Shown here: positions 57,038 to 64,000 of the stretch, one piece after another | Numbering within the stretch: the first letter of the stretch is position 1 | Layout of the letters: each line of letters opens with the position of its first letter | Source of the DNA: Amycolatopsis bullii | Lineage (GTDB): Bacteria > Actinomycetota > Actinomycetes > Mycobacteriales > Pseudonocardiaceae | Direction: 5' to 3' | DNA: 64,000 bases | Assembly (NCBI RefSeq): GCF_014654205.1 | Contig: NZ_BNAW01000009.1 | Coordinates: 1 to 64,000 of the forward strand | Position numbers and translations under genes: made by a program | Notes under the pieces: generated by a model | Told to the model about the DNA's origin: nothing | The model's database searches: none | The model's input: only the letters and a program-made list of their open reading frames with translations

Positions 57038-57166
57038 TCAGAACCGGCAGGGCCGGACGCAATCCGGACCGGCTGCGACGGTCGTCGTCGCAATTTCGGA
57101 CACGGCGAACGTCAGCGAAAACACGACGAAGAGAGTGGCTACGGCAGCTCTCAACCTGCTGGTCAT
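57038..57166 (-). CDS. Small exported peptide (42 residues)
   Basis: This gene, shorter than normal gene calls, reads MTSRLRAAVATLFVVFSLTF... with a hydrophobic core of about 15 residues and a possible AVS or VAA cleavage site, leaving a tail of about 10 residues ending GPDCVRPCRF (two cysteines). ATG 57166 is preceded by GAGGAG at 6-7 bases, a strong ribosome binding site for this window. It is convergent with the glycosyltransferase gene (13 bases apart). The processed part could be a tiny secreted or disulfide-bonded peptide. No family is known to me. Confidence 0.55.
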   Translation of the reverse strand: MTSRLRAAVATLFVVFSLTFAVSEIATTTVAAGPDCVRPCRF

Positions 57167-57294
57167 GGGGACTCCTCGGGGAACGGGGGCGCGATCGGCG
57201 CCTCGCAGCGAGCATCCGCGCCGCTTCCCGGGGAAACAATAAGCGGAACAGCAGGGGCGATACGTATTCGTCGTCCGTGATCGGTAAGTCCGGT

Positions 57295-58074
57295 TCACCG
57301 GGTTCCGGTCAGCACCCGGACGCGGACGCGTTCCCGCAGCGGGCCGTGTGGGGTCACCGCCGCCCGGATTCGCTCGGTGAACGCCGGCCTCGCGTCCGGG
57401 GCGGGCAGTTGCTCCGGGCTCATGGCCGAAAAAACGCCACCGGCCAATTCCTCGACACTCAGCGGCGCCGAGTACTCGACGACCGTCGAGTGCACGACGT
57501 ACCCGGCGGCCGCGAGAGCCGTCGCGTACCGCTCCTGGCTCGCGTCGTCGGTGCCGCAGGTCCGGTGCACCGGGGTGCCGAGGTAGGCGGCGAGGACCTC
57601 CCACAGTGCGGCCGACCACGCCGTGTCCTGCAGCCACAGCGGCTCGCCGTTGGTCACCACCGCGACACCGCCGCCGGGACGCAGCAGCGGGCGGACCGTC
57701 GCGAACAGCCGCTCGTGGTCCATCCAGTGCAACGCCTGCGCGACCGTCACCGCGGCCAGGCGTCCCCGTCCGAGGACGGCCGCCAGTGCGCCGACGTCCG
57801 AATCCGCGCCGAGCAGCCAGCTGACGTTCGCCTCCACGGTCGCCCGGCGGCCCTGCGTCAGCATCGCCGGTTCCGGATCCATGCCCAGCACCGCGCCGAC
57901 GCGGGGCGCCAGGGCCCGGGTGAGCTGGCCGGTGCCGCAGCCGAGGTCGAGGACGACGTCGTCGCCGGTCAGCGCGAACGCCTCGGCGAGCTCGTCGCCC
58001 ACCTCGGGTGGATAGCCGCGCCGGAACCGTTGGTAGTACTCGCTCACTTCGCCGCCGAACCCCGATGTCGTCAT
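57295..58074 (-). CDS. SAM-dependent methyltransferase
   Basis: A 259-residue class I methyltransferase of the UbiE/Methyltransf_11 type: VVLDLGCGTGQLTRALAPRVG (motif I), GMDPEPAMLTQG, then AVTVAQALHWMDHERLFATVRPLLRPGGGVAVVTNG. Its acceptor is unknown. ATG 58074 is preceded by GGGGAGG. It has no visible link to the glucan methyltransferase at 51018. It is divergent from the small exported protein. Confidence 0.86.
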   Translation of the reverse strand: MTTSGFGGEVSEYYQRFRRGYPPEVGDELAEAFALTGDDVVLDLGCGTGQLTRALAPRVGAVLGMDPEPAMLTQGRRATVEANVSWLLGADSDVGALAAVLGRGRLAAVTVAQALHWMDHERLFATVRPLLRPGGGVAVVTNGEPLWLQDTAWSAALWEVLAAYLGTPVHRTCGTDDASQERYATALAAAGYVVHSTVVEYSAPLSVEELAGGVFSAMSPEQLPAPDARPAFTERIRAAVTPHGPLRERVRVRVLTGTR

Positions 58075-58217
58075 GCCACGAGCCTCCCCGCCGCGACCGG
58101 CGAGCGGCGTCGGTTCCACTCAGGGCGGACGCCGGGCGTCACAGTCGGGTCTCGGCTAACAACCCGCTGGCCTGCGCAAACGCCTTGAAGGCACGAACCG
58201 AACTCCGTGAGGTCACC

Positions 58218-58634
58218 ATGAAGATCCTCTCCCTCACCACGGCCGGCCTGCTCGCCCTCACCCCGGCGGCCGCCGCGCAGGCCACCACCCCGCCACCACT
58301 GCCCACCTGGCTGAAACTGTCGGCCTCCAGCGGACATCCCGGCGAAAATGTCAGCCTCACCGTCGCGTGCGAAGGCGAAGCGAGCCCAGTCACCACCAAG
58401 ACCCTGCGCGTCACCGTGCCGTTGGACCGCAACGCCGAGGGACACCAGCCGTGGGCGTTTTTCGGCGAAAGCGTCGTCGCCGCCGTCGCGCCCGGGACGT
58501 ACCCGGTTTCCGTCCGCTGCGCGGGAGAGACCCTGACCTCACGCTTCACGGTCCTGGCGGCGAAGCCCCGGTTCGGCCAGGTCAAGGTCGTTCCCCACAG
58601 CGCTCCCCGGACCGGGGACGGCTCGGCCGCCTAG
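58218..58634 (+). CDS. Exported beta-sandwich protein
   Basis: A 138-residue secreted protein. A signal peptide ([22 protein letters not shown]) is followed by a Pro-rich junction and a domain with [31 protein letters not shown] and [20 protein letters not shown], the strand pattern of a small Ig-like fold with one disulfide (Cys-Glu/Cys-Ala). I recognise no family. GAGG lies just before ATG 58218. Its stop shares bases with the stop of the convergent DUF1348 gene. Confidence 0.7.
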   Translation: MKILSLTTAGLLALTPAAAAQATTPPPLPTWLKLSASSGHPGENVSLTVACEGEASPVTTKTLRVTVPLDRNAEGHQPWAFFGESVVAAVAPGTYPVSVRCAGETLTSRFTVLAAKPRFGQVKVVPHSAPRTGDGSAA

Positions 58635-59089
58635 AAAACCGGCAGCAGGACGCCCTGCTCCGACTCCGTCCGCGGGCCGAAGATGCGGCGGTCGGTTTCG
58701 GCGATCGGGACGTCGTTGATGCTCGCTTCGCGGCGGCGCATCAGGCCTTCGTCGCTGAACTCCCACAGCTCGTTGCCGTAGCTGCGGAACCACTGTCCCT
58801 CGGCGGTCCTGGACTCGTACTGGAACCGGACGCCGATGCGGTTGCCGCGGAAGCCCCACAGCTCCTTGCGGAGGGCGTAGTCGAGTTCGCGCTCCCACTT
58901 CGCCGTGAGGAACCGGACGATCTCCGCGCGCCCGACGACGTATTGGTCGCGATTGCGCCAGACCGAGTCCTCGGTGTACGCGAGCGAGACGCGTTCCGGG
59001 TCGCGGGTGTTCCACGCGTCTTCGGCGGCCTGGACCTTCTGGCGGGCGGTGTCCTCGTCGAACGGCGGGAACGGCGGGCGTGGGGTCAT
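58631..59089 (-). CDS. DUF1348 (NTF2-like) protein
   Basis: A 152-residue NTF2-like protein of the DUF1348 family: [78 protein letters not shown] and [18 protein letters not shown]. Members are conserved but of unknown activity. It is divergent from a TetR gene with two palindromes between them, so TetR probably controls it. It overlaps the preceding convergent stop by 4 bases. Confidence 0.88.
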   Translation of the reverse strand: MTPRPPFPPFDEDTARQKVQAAEDAWNTRDPERVSLAYTEDSVWRNRDQYVVGRAEIVRFLTAKWERELDYALRKELWGFRGNRIGVRFQYESRTAEGQWFRSYGNELWEFSDEGLMRRREASINDVPIAETDRRIFGPRTESEQGVLLPVF

Positions 59090-59109
59090 GGAAGCTCCTT
59101 CCGGACGCG

Positions 59110-59160
59110 GAGAACGTGCGTTCTCCGCTGCTCCCGCTAGACTAGAGAACGATCATTCTC
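59110..59160. promoter_or_regulatory. Twin TetR operators
   Basis: GAGAACGTGCGTTCTC (59110-59125) and GAGAACGATCATTCTC (59145-59160) are perfect or near-perfect 16-bp palindromes sharing GAGAACG/TTCTC arms. Their centres are 35 bases apart. One lies next to each gene of the divergent DUF1348/TetR pair, so each promoter can be blocked. Confidence 0.78.
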
Positions 59161-59179
59161 AGCGCCAGGGACAGGTGAC

Positions 59180-59713
59180 ATGAATTCCACGGAGGCGACC
59201 GACCGGCTGCTGGAGGCCGCCGAAGACCTCTTCTACGCCCACGGCGTGCAAGCGGTCGGGATGGACGCCGTCCGCGAGCGCTCCGGCGTCTCGCTCAAGC
59301 GGCTCTACCAGTGCTTCCCGGCGAAGAACGACCTGGTCGAGGCCTATCTCCTCCGCCGTGACGAACGCTGGCGCGGCTCGTTGCGCGATTTCGTCCACGC
59401 CCGCGGCGACGACCCCCTGGCCGTGTTCGCCTGGCTGAAGAACTGGTTCGCCGAGCCGGGCTTCCGCGGCTGCGCGTTCATCAACTCCTTCGGCGAGTTC
59501 GGCGAGCCCACCCCCGGCATCGCCGCCGCGATCCGCAAGCACAAGGACGAGGTCCGCGCCTACCTGCGCGGCCTCGTCCCCGACCGGAACATCGCCGACC
59601 AGCTGTTCTCGTTGATGGAGGGCGCGACGGTGCTCGCCGCCATCACCGGCGACCCCCGCGAAGCGGAGATCGCCGGCGAAGCAGCGAAGGTTCTGCTGGC
59701 CGCTCAGGGGTAG
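59180..59713 (+). CDS. TetR-family regulator
   Basis: A 177-residue repressor. The helix-turn-helix GMDAVRERSGVSLKRLYQCFPAKNDLVEAYL is at about residues 28-58; the second half is a TetR_C-type ligand domain with GCAFINSFGEFGEPTPGIAAAIRKHK. It presumably binds the twin palindromes in the 90-base gap to DUF1348 and so regulates itself and that gene. It ends inside the 3' end of the convergent membrane-partner gene (10-base overlap). Confidence 0.91.
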   Translation: MNSTEATDRLLEAAEDLFYAHGVQAVGMDAVRERSGVSLKRLYQCFPAKNDLVEAYLLRRDERWRGSLRDFVHARGDDPLAVFAWLKNWFAEPGFRGCAFINSFGEFGEPTPGIAAAIRKHKDEVRAYLRGLVPDRNIADQLFSLMEGATVLAAITGDPREAEIAGEAAKVLLAAQG

Positions 59714-60558
59714 AGCGTCAGCCCGGGATCGAGCGCGACCTGCGCCAGCTGACCGAGGTCCAGGGGCGGCGACGGCATGTCCGGCGCGTCACCCAGTTTC
59801 GCGTCCCGGGCGGTGTTCTGGGCCTCGATGACGACGCCGGTGCCGTCGGGCTTGGTGACGTTCACCCGGTTGACGGTCGGACCCCCCGGGGTGGTGAAGG
59901 TTGTCTCGACGATCGTCTCGCCGTGCGGTCCGGTCCACGGTCGGCACGAGCCCTGCGTGTCCTCGGGCAGCGGGCCGCACTCGGTCGCGGGGGTGGCGTT
60001 GCCGCCGAGCCGGGTGACGATGGCCCAGACGGCGCCCTTGTGCGCCTTTTCCGTCGTCGAGGCCGCGGCCATGAAGTAGTCCTCGCCGCCACTGCACACG
60101 CCGTCCTCCTCCACCTGCGCGGAAAAGACGTGGTAGAAGGTCAGGGGCCCGTGCTGGGTGCCTTTCGGGTACTGCCCGAACGGGTGAACGCCCAACGTCG
60201 TGCCCGCGGCGACCCGCTGCTGGACGGCCGCGGTGAGCACCGTCGTCAGCCGGTCCGCCGCCACGGTCACCTTCTCCTTCGGCGGGGCCCCGGTCGGCCG
60301 CGAGGGGAGCCGGCACGCATTGGACGACGGAGGTGGCGGAGCCGCCCCCGGCTGCACGAGGCTCGGCCCGGGATCACCCGGGGCGAGGACGAGCACCGCG
60401 CCGGCGGCCACCGCCGCCACCCCCGCGCCCGCCGCGGTCCACGGGTTCGCCACCCGGCGCACCCGCGCCCGGCGGCGCTCGCGGTCCAGCACCGCCTCGA
60501 CGTCCACTGTGGATGGTGGGACGACGCCGATCGCCGCGTCGAACTGCTCCCTGCTCAT
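59704..60558 (-). CDS. Membrane-anchored partner of SigE-family sigma factor
   Basis: A 284-residue protein: an N-terminal cytosolic part (about 1-38, with RERRRARVRR), one transmembrane helix (about 40-61, AAGAGVAAVAAGAVLVLA), a Pro-rich linker and an extracytoplasmic region with four cysteines. It lies 10 bases after the SigE-family sigma gene and is probably co-transcribed. Its position and topology suggest an anti-sigma-like or sensor role, but the N-terminus lacks a recognisable zinc anti-sigma domain, so this is inference. Confidence 0.75.
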   Translation of the reverse strand: MSREQFDAAIGVVPPSTVDVEAVLDRERRRARVRRVANPWTAAGAGVAAVAAGAVLVLAPGDPGPSLVQPGAAPPPPSSNACRLPSRPTGAPPKEKVTVAADRLTTVLTAAVQQRVAAGTTLGVHPFGQYPKGTQHGPLTFYHVFSAQVEEDGVCSGGEDYFMAAASTTEKAHKGAVWAIVTRLGGNATPATECGPLPEDTQGSCRPWTGPHGETIVETTFTTPGGPTVNRVNVTKPDGTGVVIEAQNTARDAKLGDAPDMPSPPLDLGQLAQVALDPGLTLYP

Positions 60559-60568
60559 TGGCCCTCCA

Positions 60569-61060
60569 TCAGTTCCGGCTCGCGGCGACGAGCGCGCGCA
60601 GCGAGTCGAGCCCGCGCGCGGTCTGGCTTTTGACGGTTCCGGTCGAACACTCGAGGATCTCGGCCGTCTCCTCGATCGAAAGGTCGCAGTAGTACCGCAG
60701 CACCACCGCGGCCCGGCGCCGCGGCGGCAGCGCGTCGAGCAGTTCCAGCAGGCCGAGCCGTTCGATGACGTCGTCGGCGGGCAGCACCGCGGGCTCCGGC
60801 AGCGTCTCCGCCGGCTCTTCGCGCCGCCACGCCCTGGCCTTCTCGTCCAGCCACGTCCGCACCAGGATCCGGCGCACGTAGGCGTCGAGGTGCGCCACCC
60901 GGCGAGCCCGCGGCCAGTGCCGGTACAGCTTGCCGATGGTGATCGACACGAGATCGTCGGCGAGGTGCCAGTCCCGGCACAAGAGGTACGCCGTGCGGCG
61001 CATGACCTCCATCCGCGTCGTGACGTAGTCGCGGTACCCCGCTTCTTCCGACCGTTTCAC
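60569..61060 (-). CDS. SigE-family ECF RNA polymerase sigma factor
   Basis: A 163-residue sigma factor of the SigE (small ECF, group ECF-41/SigE-like) type. Region 2 has TRMEVMRRTAYLLCRDWHLADDLVSITIGKLYRHW, and region 4 is RRRAAVVLRYYCDLSIEETAEILECSTGTVKSQTARGLDSLR. It is immediately upstream of its probable membrane partner. It is divergent from the secreted subtilase, 140 bases away, with a perfect palindrome between, so it might drive that protease or itself. Confidence 0.9.
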   Translation of the reverse strand: MKRSEEAGYRDYVTTRMEVMRRTAYLLCRDWHLADDLVSITIGKLYRHWPRARRVAHLDAYVRRILVRTWLDEKARAWRREEPAETLPEPAVLPADDVIERLGLLELLDALPPRRRAAVVLRYYCDLSIEETAEILECSTGTVKSQTARGLDSLRALVAASRN

Positions 61061-61111
61061 CAGTTCCTCCTCGTTGCCCCCACACCTGTCGAACGGGGCG
61101 CGCGGCCGCGG

Positions 61112-61143
61112 GGGTTGCCCGGAGATCGCAATCCGGGCAACCC
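61112..61143. promoter_or_regulatory. Perfect 12-bp inverted repeat in divergent promoter region
   Basis: GGGTTGCCCGGA (61112-61123) pairs with TCCGGGCAACCC (61132-61143) around 8 bases. No T-run follows on either side, and it lies between the sigma factor and the protease. A protein operator or a 5' UTR hairpin is more likely than a terminator. Confidence 0.5.
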
Positions 61144-61200
61144 GGCTCCGCGCCGAACCCGTTCCACGAACTGGGGGACCCGACAGTGAGGAACCATTCC

Positions 61201-64000
61201 ATGAGGAAACCGATCACCGCGGTCATCGCGGTGACCTTGGCCGCGGGCGTGCTCACCGCACCCGGCGCGGCGGCCGCCCCGGCGGACGGACCGGCGGAGA
61301 CGCCGACCCGGATCACGCTGGTCACCGGCGACCAGGTGCTGGTCGGCGGCACCGACGTGCGGGTGCTGCCCGCCCGCCGGGACCACCCGGTGCCGTTCCG
61401 GCAGTACACCCGCCACGGCGACAGCTACGTCCTGCCCGGCGACGCCGCCGAGCTGGTCCGCGCCGGACGGCTCGACGAGCAGCTGTTCAACGTCACCGGC
61501 CTGCTGCGCCAGGGCTACGACGACGCGCGCACGCCGCACGTGCCGTTGCTGGTCCGGCAGGCGGGCCCGGCCGTCGCCGCCCGGACCGGGGTGGCCGCGC
61601 GGCCCGCCGCACTCGGCTACACCGCACTCGACGAGCCCAAGTCCGGCGCCGCGGCGTTCTGGAACCGGCTCACCACGCAACCCGCCACGCTGGCGGCGGG
61701 CACCGCGAAGGTGTGGCTCAACGCGAAGGTGCAGGCGAGCCTCGACCAGAGCGTGCCGCAGATCGGGGCCCCCGCGGCGTGGCAGGCGGGGCTGACCGGC
61801 CGCGGCGTGACCGTCGCGGTGCTCGACACCGGCATCGCCACCGCCCATCCGGACTTCGCCGGCCACGTCGGCCCGAGCAAGGACTTCACCGGCAAGGGCA
61901 ACGTCGAGGACGGCGTCGGACACGGCACGCACGTGGCCTCGACGATCGCCGGCTCCGGTGCGGCGTCGGGCGGGAAGTACCGGGGCGTCGCGCCCGACGC
62001 GACCCTGGCCGTCGGCAAGGTCCTCGACGACTCCGGCCACGGCACGTTCGACGGCGTCCTGGCCGGCATGCAGTGGGCGGTGACCGAGGCGCACGCCCGC
62101 GTGGTGAACATGAGCCTCGGCAGCGCGCCGTCGGACGGGACCGATCCGGTGTCCGAAGCCGTGAACACCCTGACCCGCGACTACGGGACACTGTTCGTCG
62201 TCGCCGCGGGCAACTCCGGCCAGGATGAATCCGTCGAGAGCCCGGCCGCCGCCGACGCCGCCCTCGCCGTGGCCAGCGTGTCCAAGAAGGACGTGCTGAG
62301 CCCGTTCTCCAGCCGTGGTCCGCGGCCCGGCGACGGCGCGGCCAAGCCGGACGTCGCGGCCCCGGGCGAGTCGATCACCGCGGCGCGCCCGGCCGGGATC
62401 CCGCCCGCGGGCGAGCCCGTCGGCGACGGCTACCAGACGCTGAACGGCACCTCGATGGCAACGCCGCACGTCGCGGGCTCGGCGGCGATCCTGGCCCAGC
62501 AGCACGCCGACTGGCCGGCCGAGCGGCTCAAGGCGGCACTGGCCAGCAGCGCCACGCCCGTCGACGCCGGACCGGCGGCGGTCGGCACCGGCCGCGTCGA
62601 CGTCGCCCGCGCCACGACCACGGCGGTCACCGCCACCGGCGCGGCGTCGGCGTACCTCCCGTGGCCCCACCACGGGACGACCAAGAAAGCGACGGTCACC
62701 TGGTACAACTCCGGATCCACGCCGGTGACGCTGGCGCTCTCCAGCGACCTCGGCGGCGTGGTCACTTTTCCGGCCAACGTGACCGTGCCCGCAGGTGGCA
62801 GCACTCCCGTGGAGCTCACCTTCGCCGCCCAGGACGGCGCCCCGGGCACTCACTCCGGCATCCTCACCGCGCGCGGTGACGGCGTCAGCACCCGGACCGC
62901 GCTGTCGGTCCGGCAGGAAGGCGAGACGTACAACCTCACCGTGGGCCTGCTCGACCGCGACGGCAAGCCGTGGGCGCCGACCGGGTACCCGCCGGTGGCG
63001 ATCCTCGACCTCGACACCGGCTCGCTGACCCTCGGCGAGGCGGGCACCTATCGGCTGCCGCGTGGCCGGTACGCCGTGCACAGCACCATCGAGACGCCGC
63101 GGCCTGGCCAGGAGCCGTCGTACAGCTTCATCAGCCTGCCGGAGCTGGTGCTCGACCACGACGTCACGCAGACCTTCGACGCGCGCGACGGCAAGCCGAC
63201 GTCACTGGAGCCGGACAACCCCGCGGCCCGTGGCGGCACGTACGGGGTCGAGCTGCTCAGCCGGATCACCGGCTGCGGCTGCGTCTTCGCGAACAACACG
63301 GACCTCGACCCGCGTTTCCACGAAGCCTTCGCCGCGACGGTGCCGGGGACCTCGTCGGCCGCGTTCGCCTTCAGCCAGCAGCGCCGGGCCACCGAACCGG
63401 ACCTCGAGCTGACCGCGGACGACGGGAAGCCGTTCGCGGTCCGGGGCCTGTGGCTGGAGTCCGCCGCACCGGCCGGCCGCAGCACGGTGCCGATGGTGTC
63501 CGGCGGGGCCGGCACCCAGGAGGACCTGGCCAAGATCGACGCGCGCGGCAAGCTCGTCGTCATCCAGGTGTCACCGGAAACGCCGATCACCGAGACCTAC
63601 CGGCGGCTCGCGGACGTCGAGCACGCCGGGGCGAAGCTCGCCCTGGTTTCCCTGTCGGGTGACACAGCCGCGGCCACGGTGCTCGGCGGCGACGCCCCGA
63701 CGCTGACCATGCCGACGATCTGGAGCGGTTCGTCGGTCACCGGGCGGCGGCTGGCGGAGCTGGCGAAGACGGGCGGGGCCTCGGCGACGGTCGTCAGCCG
63801 TCCGTCGCCCAATTTCCGCTACGAGCTCGGTGATGGCGTCGAGCGGGCCGTGACGGCAGCCCGCGTCCAGCGGCCGAAGACGCGTGACCTCGCCGAGGTG
63901 CGCACGGCCTACCACGACAGCACTGCCCAGACGATCCGCTACGTCGCCGCGCGCGAGTTCTTCGGCCGGATGGTCGGCTACGGCTACACCGAACCCGTCG
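61201..64000 (+). CDS. Secreted S8 subtilisin-like protease (cut by window end)
   Basis: An exported peptidase; 933 residues are visible and the frame is still open at 64000. Signal peptide: residues 1-26 (RKPITAVIAVTLAAGVLTAP, ending AAA-A). The triad is Asp209 (VAVLDTGIATAHPDF), His241 (GHGTHVAST) and Ser418 (GTSMATPHVAG). An I9-like propeptide occupies 30-170. Beyond 470 come beta-rich domains of the kind found in multidomain actinobacterial subtilases. There is no obvious PA insert, unlike the protease at 1744. ATG 61201 has GAGGA upstream; GTG 61186 (five codons earlier) has GGGGGA and is an alternative. Confidence 0.9.
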   Translation, partial: MRKPITAVIAVTLAAGVLTAPGAAAAPADGPAETPTRITLVTGDQVLVGGTDVRVLPARRDHPVPFRQYTRHGDSYVLPGDAAELVRAGRLDEQLFNVTGLLRQGYDDARTPHVPLLVRQAGPAVAARTGVAARPAALGYTALDEPKSGAAAFWNRLTTQPATLAAGTAKVWLNAKVQASLDQSVPQIGAPAAWQAGLTGRGVTVAVLDTGIATAHPDFAGHVGPSKDFTGKGNVEDGVGHGTHVASTIAGSGAASGGKYRGVAPDATLAVGKVLDDSGHGTFDGVLAGMQWAVTEAHARVVNMSLGSAPSDGTDPVSEAVNTLTRDYGTLFVVAAGNSGQDESVESPAAADAALAVASVSKKDVLSPFSSRGPRPGDGAAKPDVAAPGESITAARPAGIPPAGEPVGDGYQTLNGTSMATPHVAGSAAILAQQHADWPAERLKAALASSATPVDAGPAAVGTGRVDVARATTTAVTATGAASAYLPWPHHGTTKKATVTWYNSGSTPVTLALSSDLGGVVTFPANVTVPAGGSTPVELTFAAQDGAPGTHSGILTARGDGVSTRTALSVRQEGETYNLTVGLLDRDGKPWAPTGYPPVAILDLDTGSLTLGEAGTYRLPRGRYAVHSTIETPRPGQEPSYSFISLPELVLDHDVTQTFDARDGKPTSLEPDNPAARGGTYGVELLSRITGCGCVFANNTDLDPRFHEAFAATVPGTSSAAFAFSQQRRATEPDLELTADDGKPFAVRGLWLESAAPAGRSTVPMVSGGAGTQEDLAKIDARGKLVVIQVSPETPITETYRRLADVEHAGAKLALVSLSGDTAAATVLGGDAPTLTMPTIWSGSSVTGRRLAELAKTGGASATVVSRPSPNFRYELGDGVERAVTAARVQRPKTRDLAEVRTAYHDSTAQTIRYVAAREFFGRMVGYGYTEPV

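Overview
The window is a stretch of a very GC-rich actinobacterial chromosome, most likely Amycolatopsis or a close member of the Pseudonocardiaceae. This rests on codon use, many GTG starts, translationally coupled ATGA/GTGA gene overlaps, F420-type oxidoreductases, a SigE-family sigma factor, DUF397 and DUF222 proteins, and a conserved backbone. That backbone runs in the order I recall for Mycobacterium tuberculosis Rv2995c to Rv3032: leuB, serA, ilvC-ilvN-ilvB, a CFP6-like PH protein, a DoxX protein, an LppZ-like lipoprotein, gatB-gatA-gatC, an ACT-domain protein, ligA, a MetE-like protein, mnmA, a cysteine desulfurase, a PlsC/GNAT acyltransferase pair, etfA-etfB, then methyltransferase, GH57 and glycosyltransferase genes. 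The synteny is from memory; no alignment was run.

Region by region. 1-474 is gene-free and rich in palindromes. 0.5-7 kb: leuB, an exported subtilisin-like protease and serA, all on the minus strand. 7-12.3 kb: an accessory block with a TetR regulator facing two LLM (F420-type) oxidoreductases, a palindrome cluster, an ankyrin protein, a duplicated NTF2-like protein and a DUF397 protein. 12.3-18.5 kb: branched-chain amino acid synthesis. ilvBNC lies behind a leader peptide and attenuator, and ilvD is on the other strand. 18.6-21.5 kb: DoxX, a 2-hydroxyacid dehydrogenase and an LppZ-like lipoprotein, followed by a tandem array of about 36 bp units. 21.8-25.8 kb: a tightly coupled four-gene operon (two Gfo/Idh/MocA dehydrogenases, a PmoA-like protein, a cupin) behind LacI-type operators. 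25.9-33.4 kb: the gatCAB operon, an ACT protein, a GNAT and ligA. 33.4-39.7 kb: accessory genes, including a DUF222 protein whose HNH motif looks dead. 39.7-42 kb: mnmA and its sulfur donor enzyme. 42-45.8 kb: an MFS exporter behind a MerR-type promoter, a kinase-like/LuxR hybrid regulator and an NADPH:quinone reductase-like enzyme. 45.9-49.5 kb: a lipid acyltransferase pair and the electron-transfer flavoprotein genes. 49.7-57 kb: DegV, then a probable polymethylated-glucan (MGLP-like) module interrupted by glutathione peroxidase and a GH2 glycosidase. 57-64 kb: small exported proteins, a TetR/DUF1348 pair with twin operators, a SigE-family sigma factor with a membrane partner, and a second secreted subtilase cut by the window end.

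The housekeeping genes are ordinary. The parts that repay attention are the ilvB leader, the coupled sugar-oxidoreductase operon, the MerR-type promoter with no MerR gene nearby, the intergenic palindromes and tandem array, and the disrupted glucan cluster.
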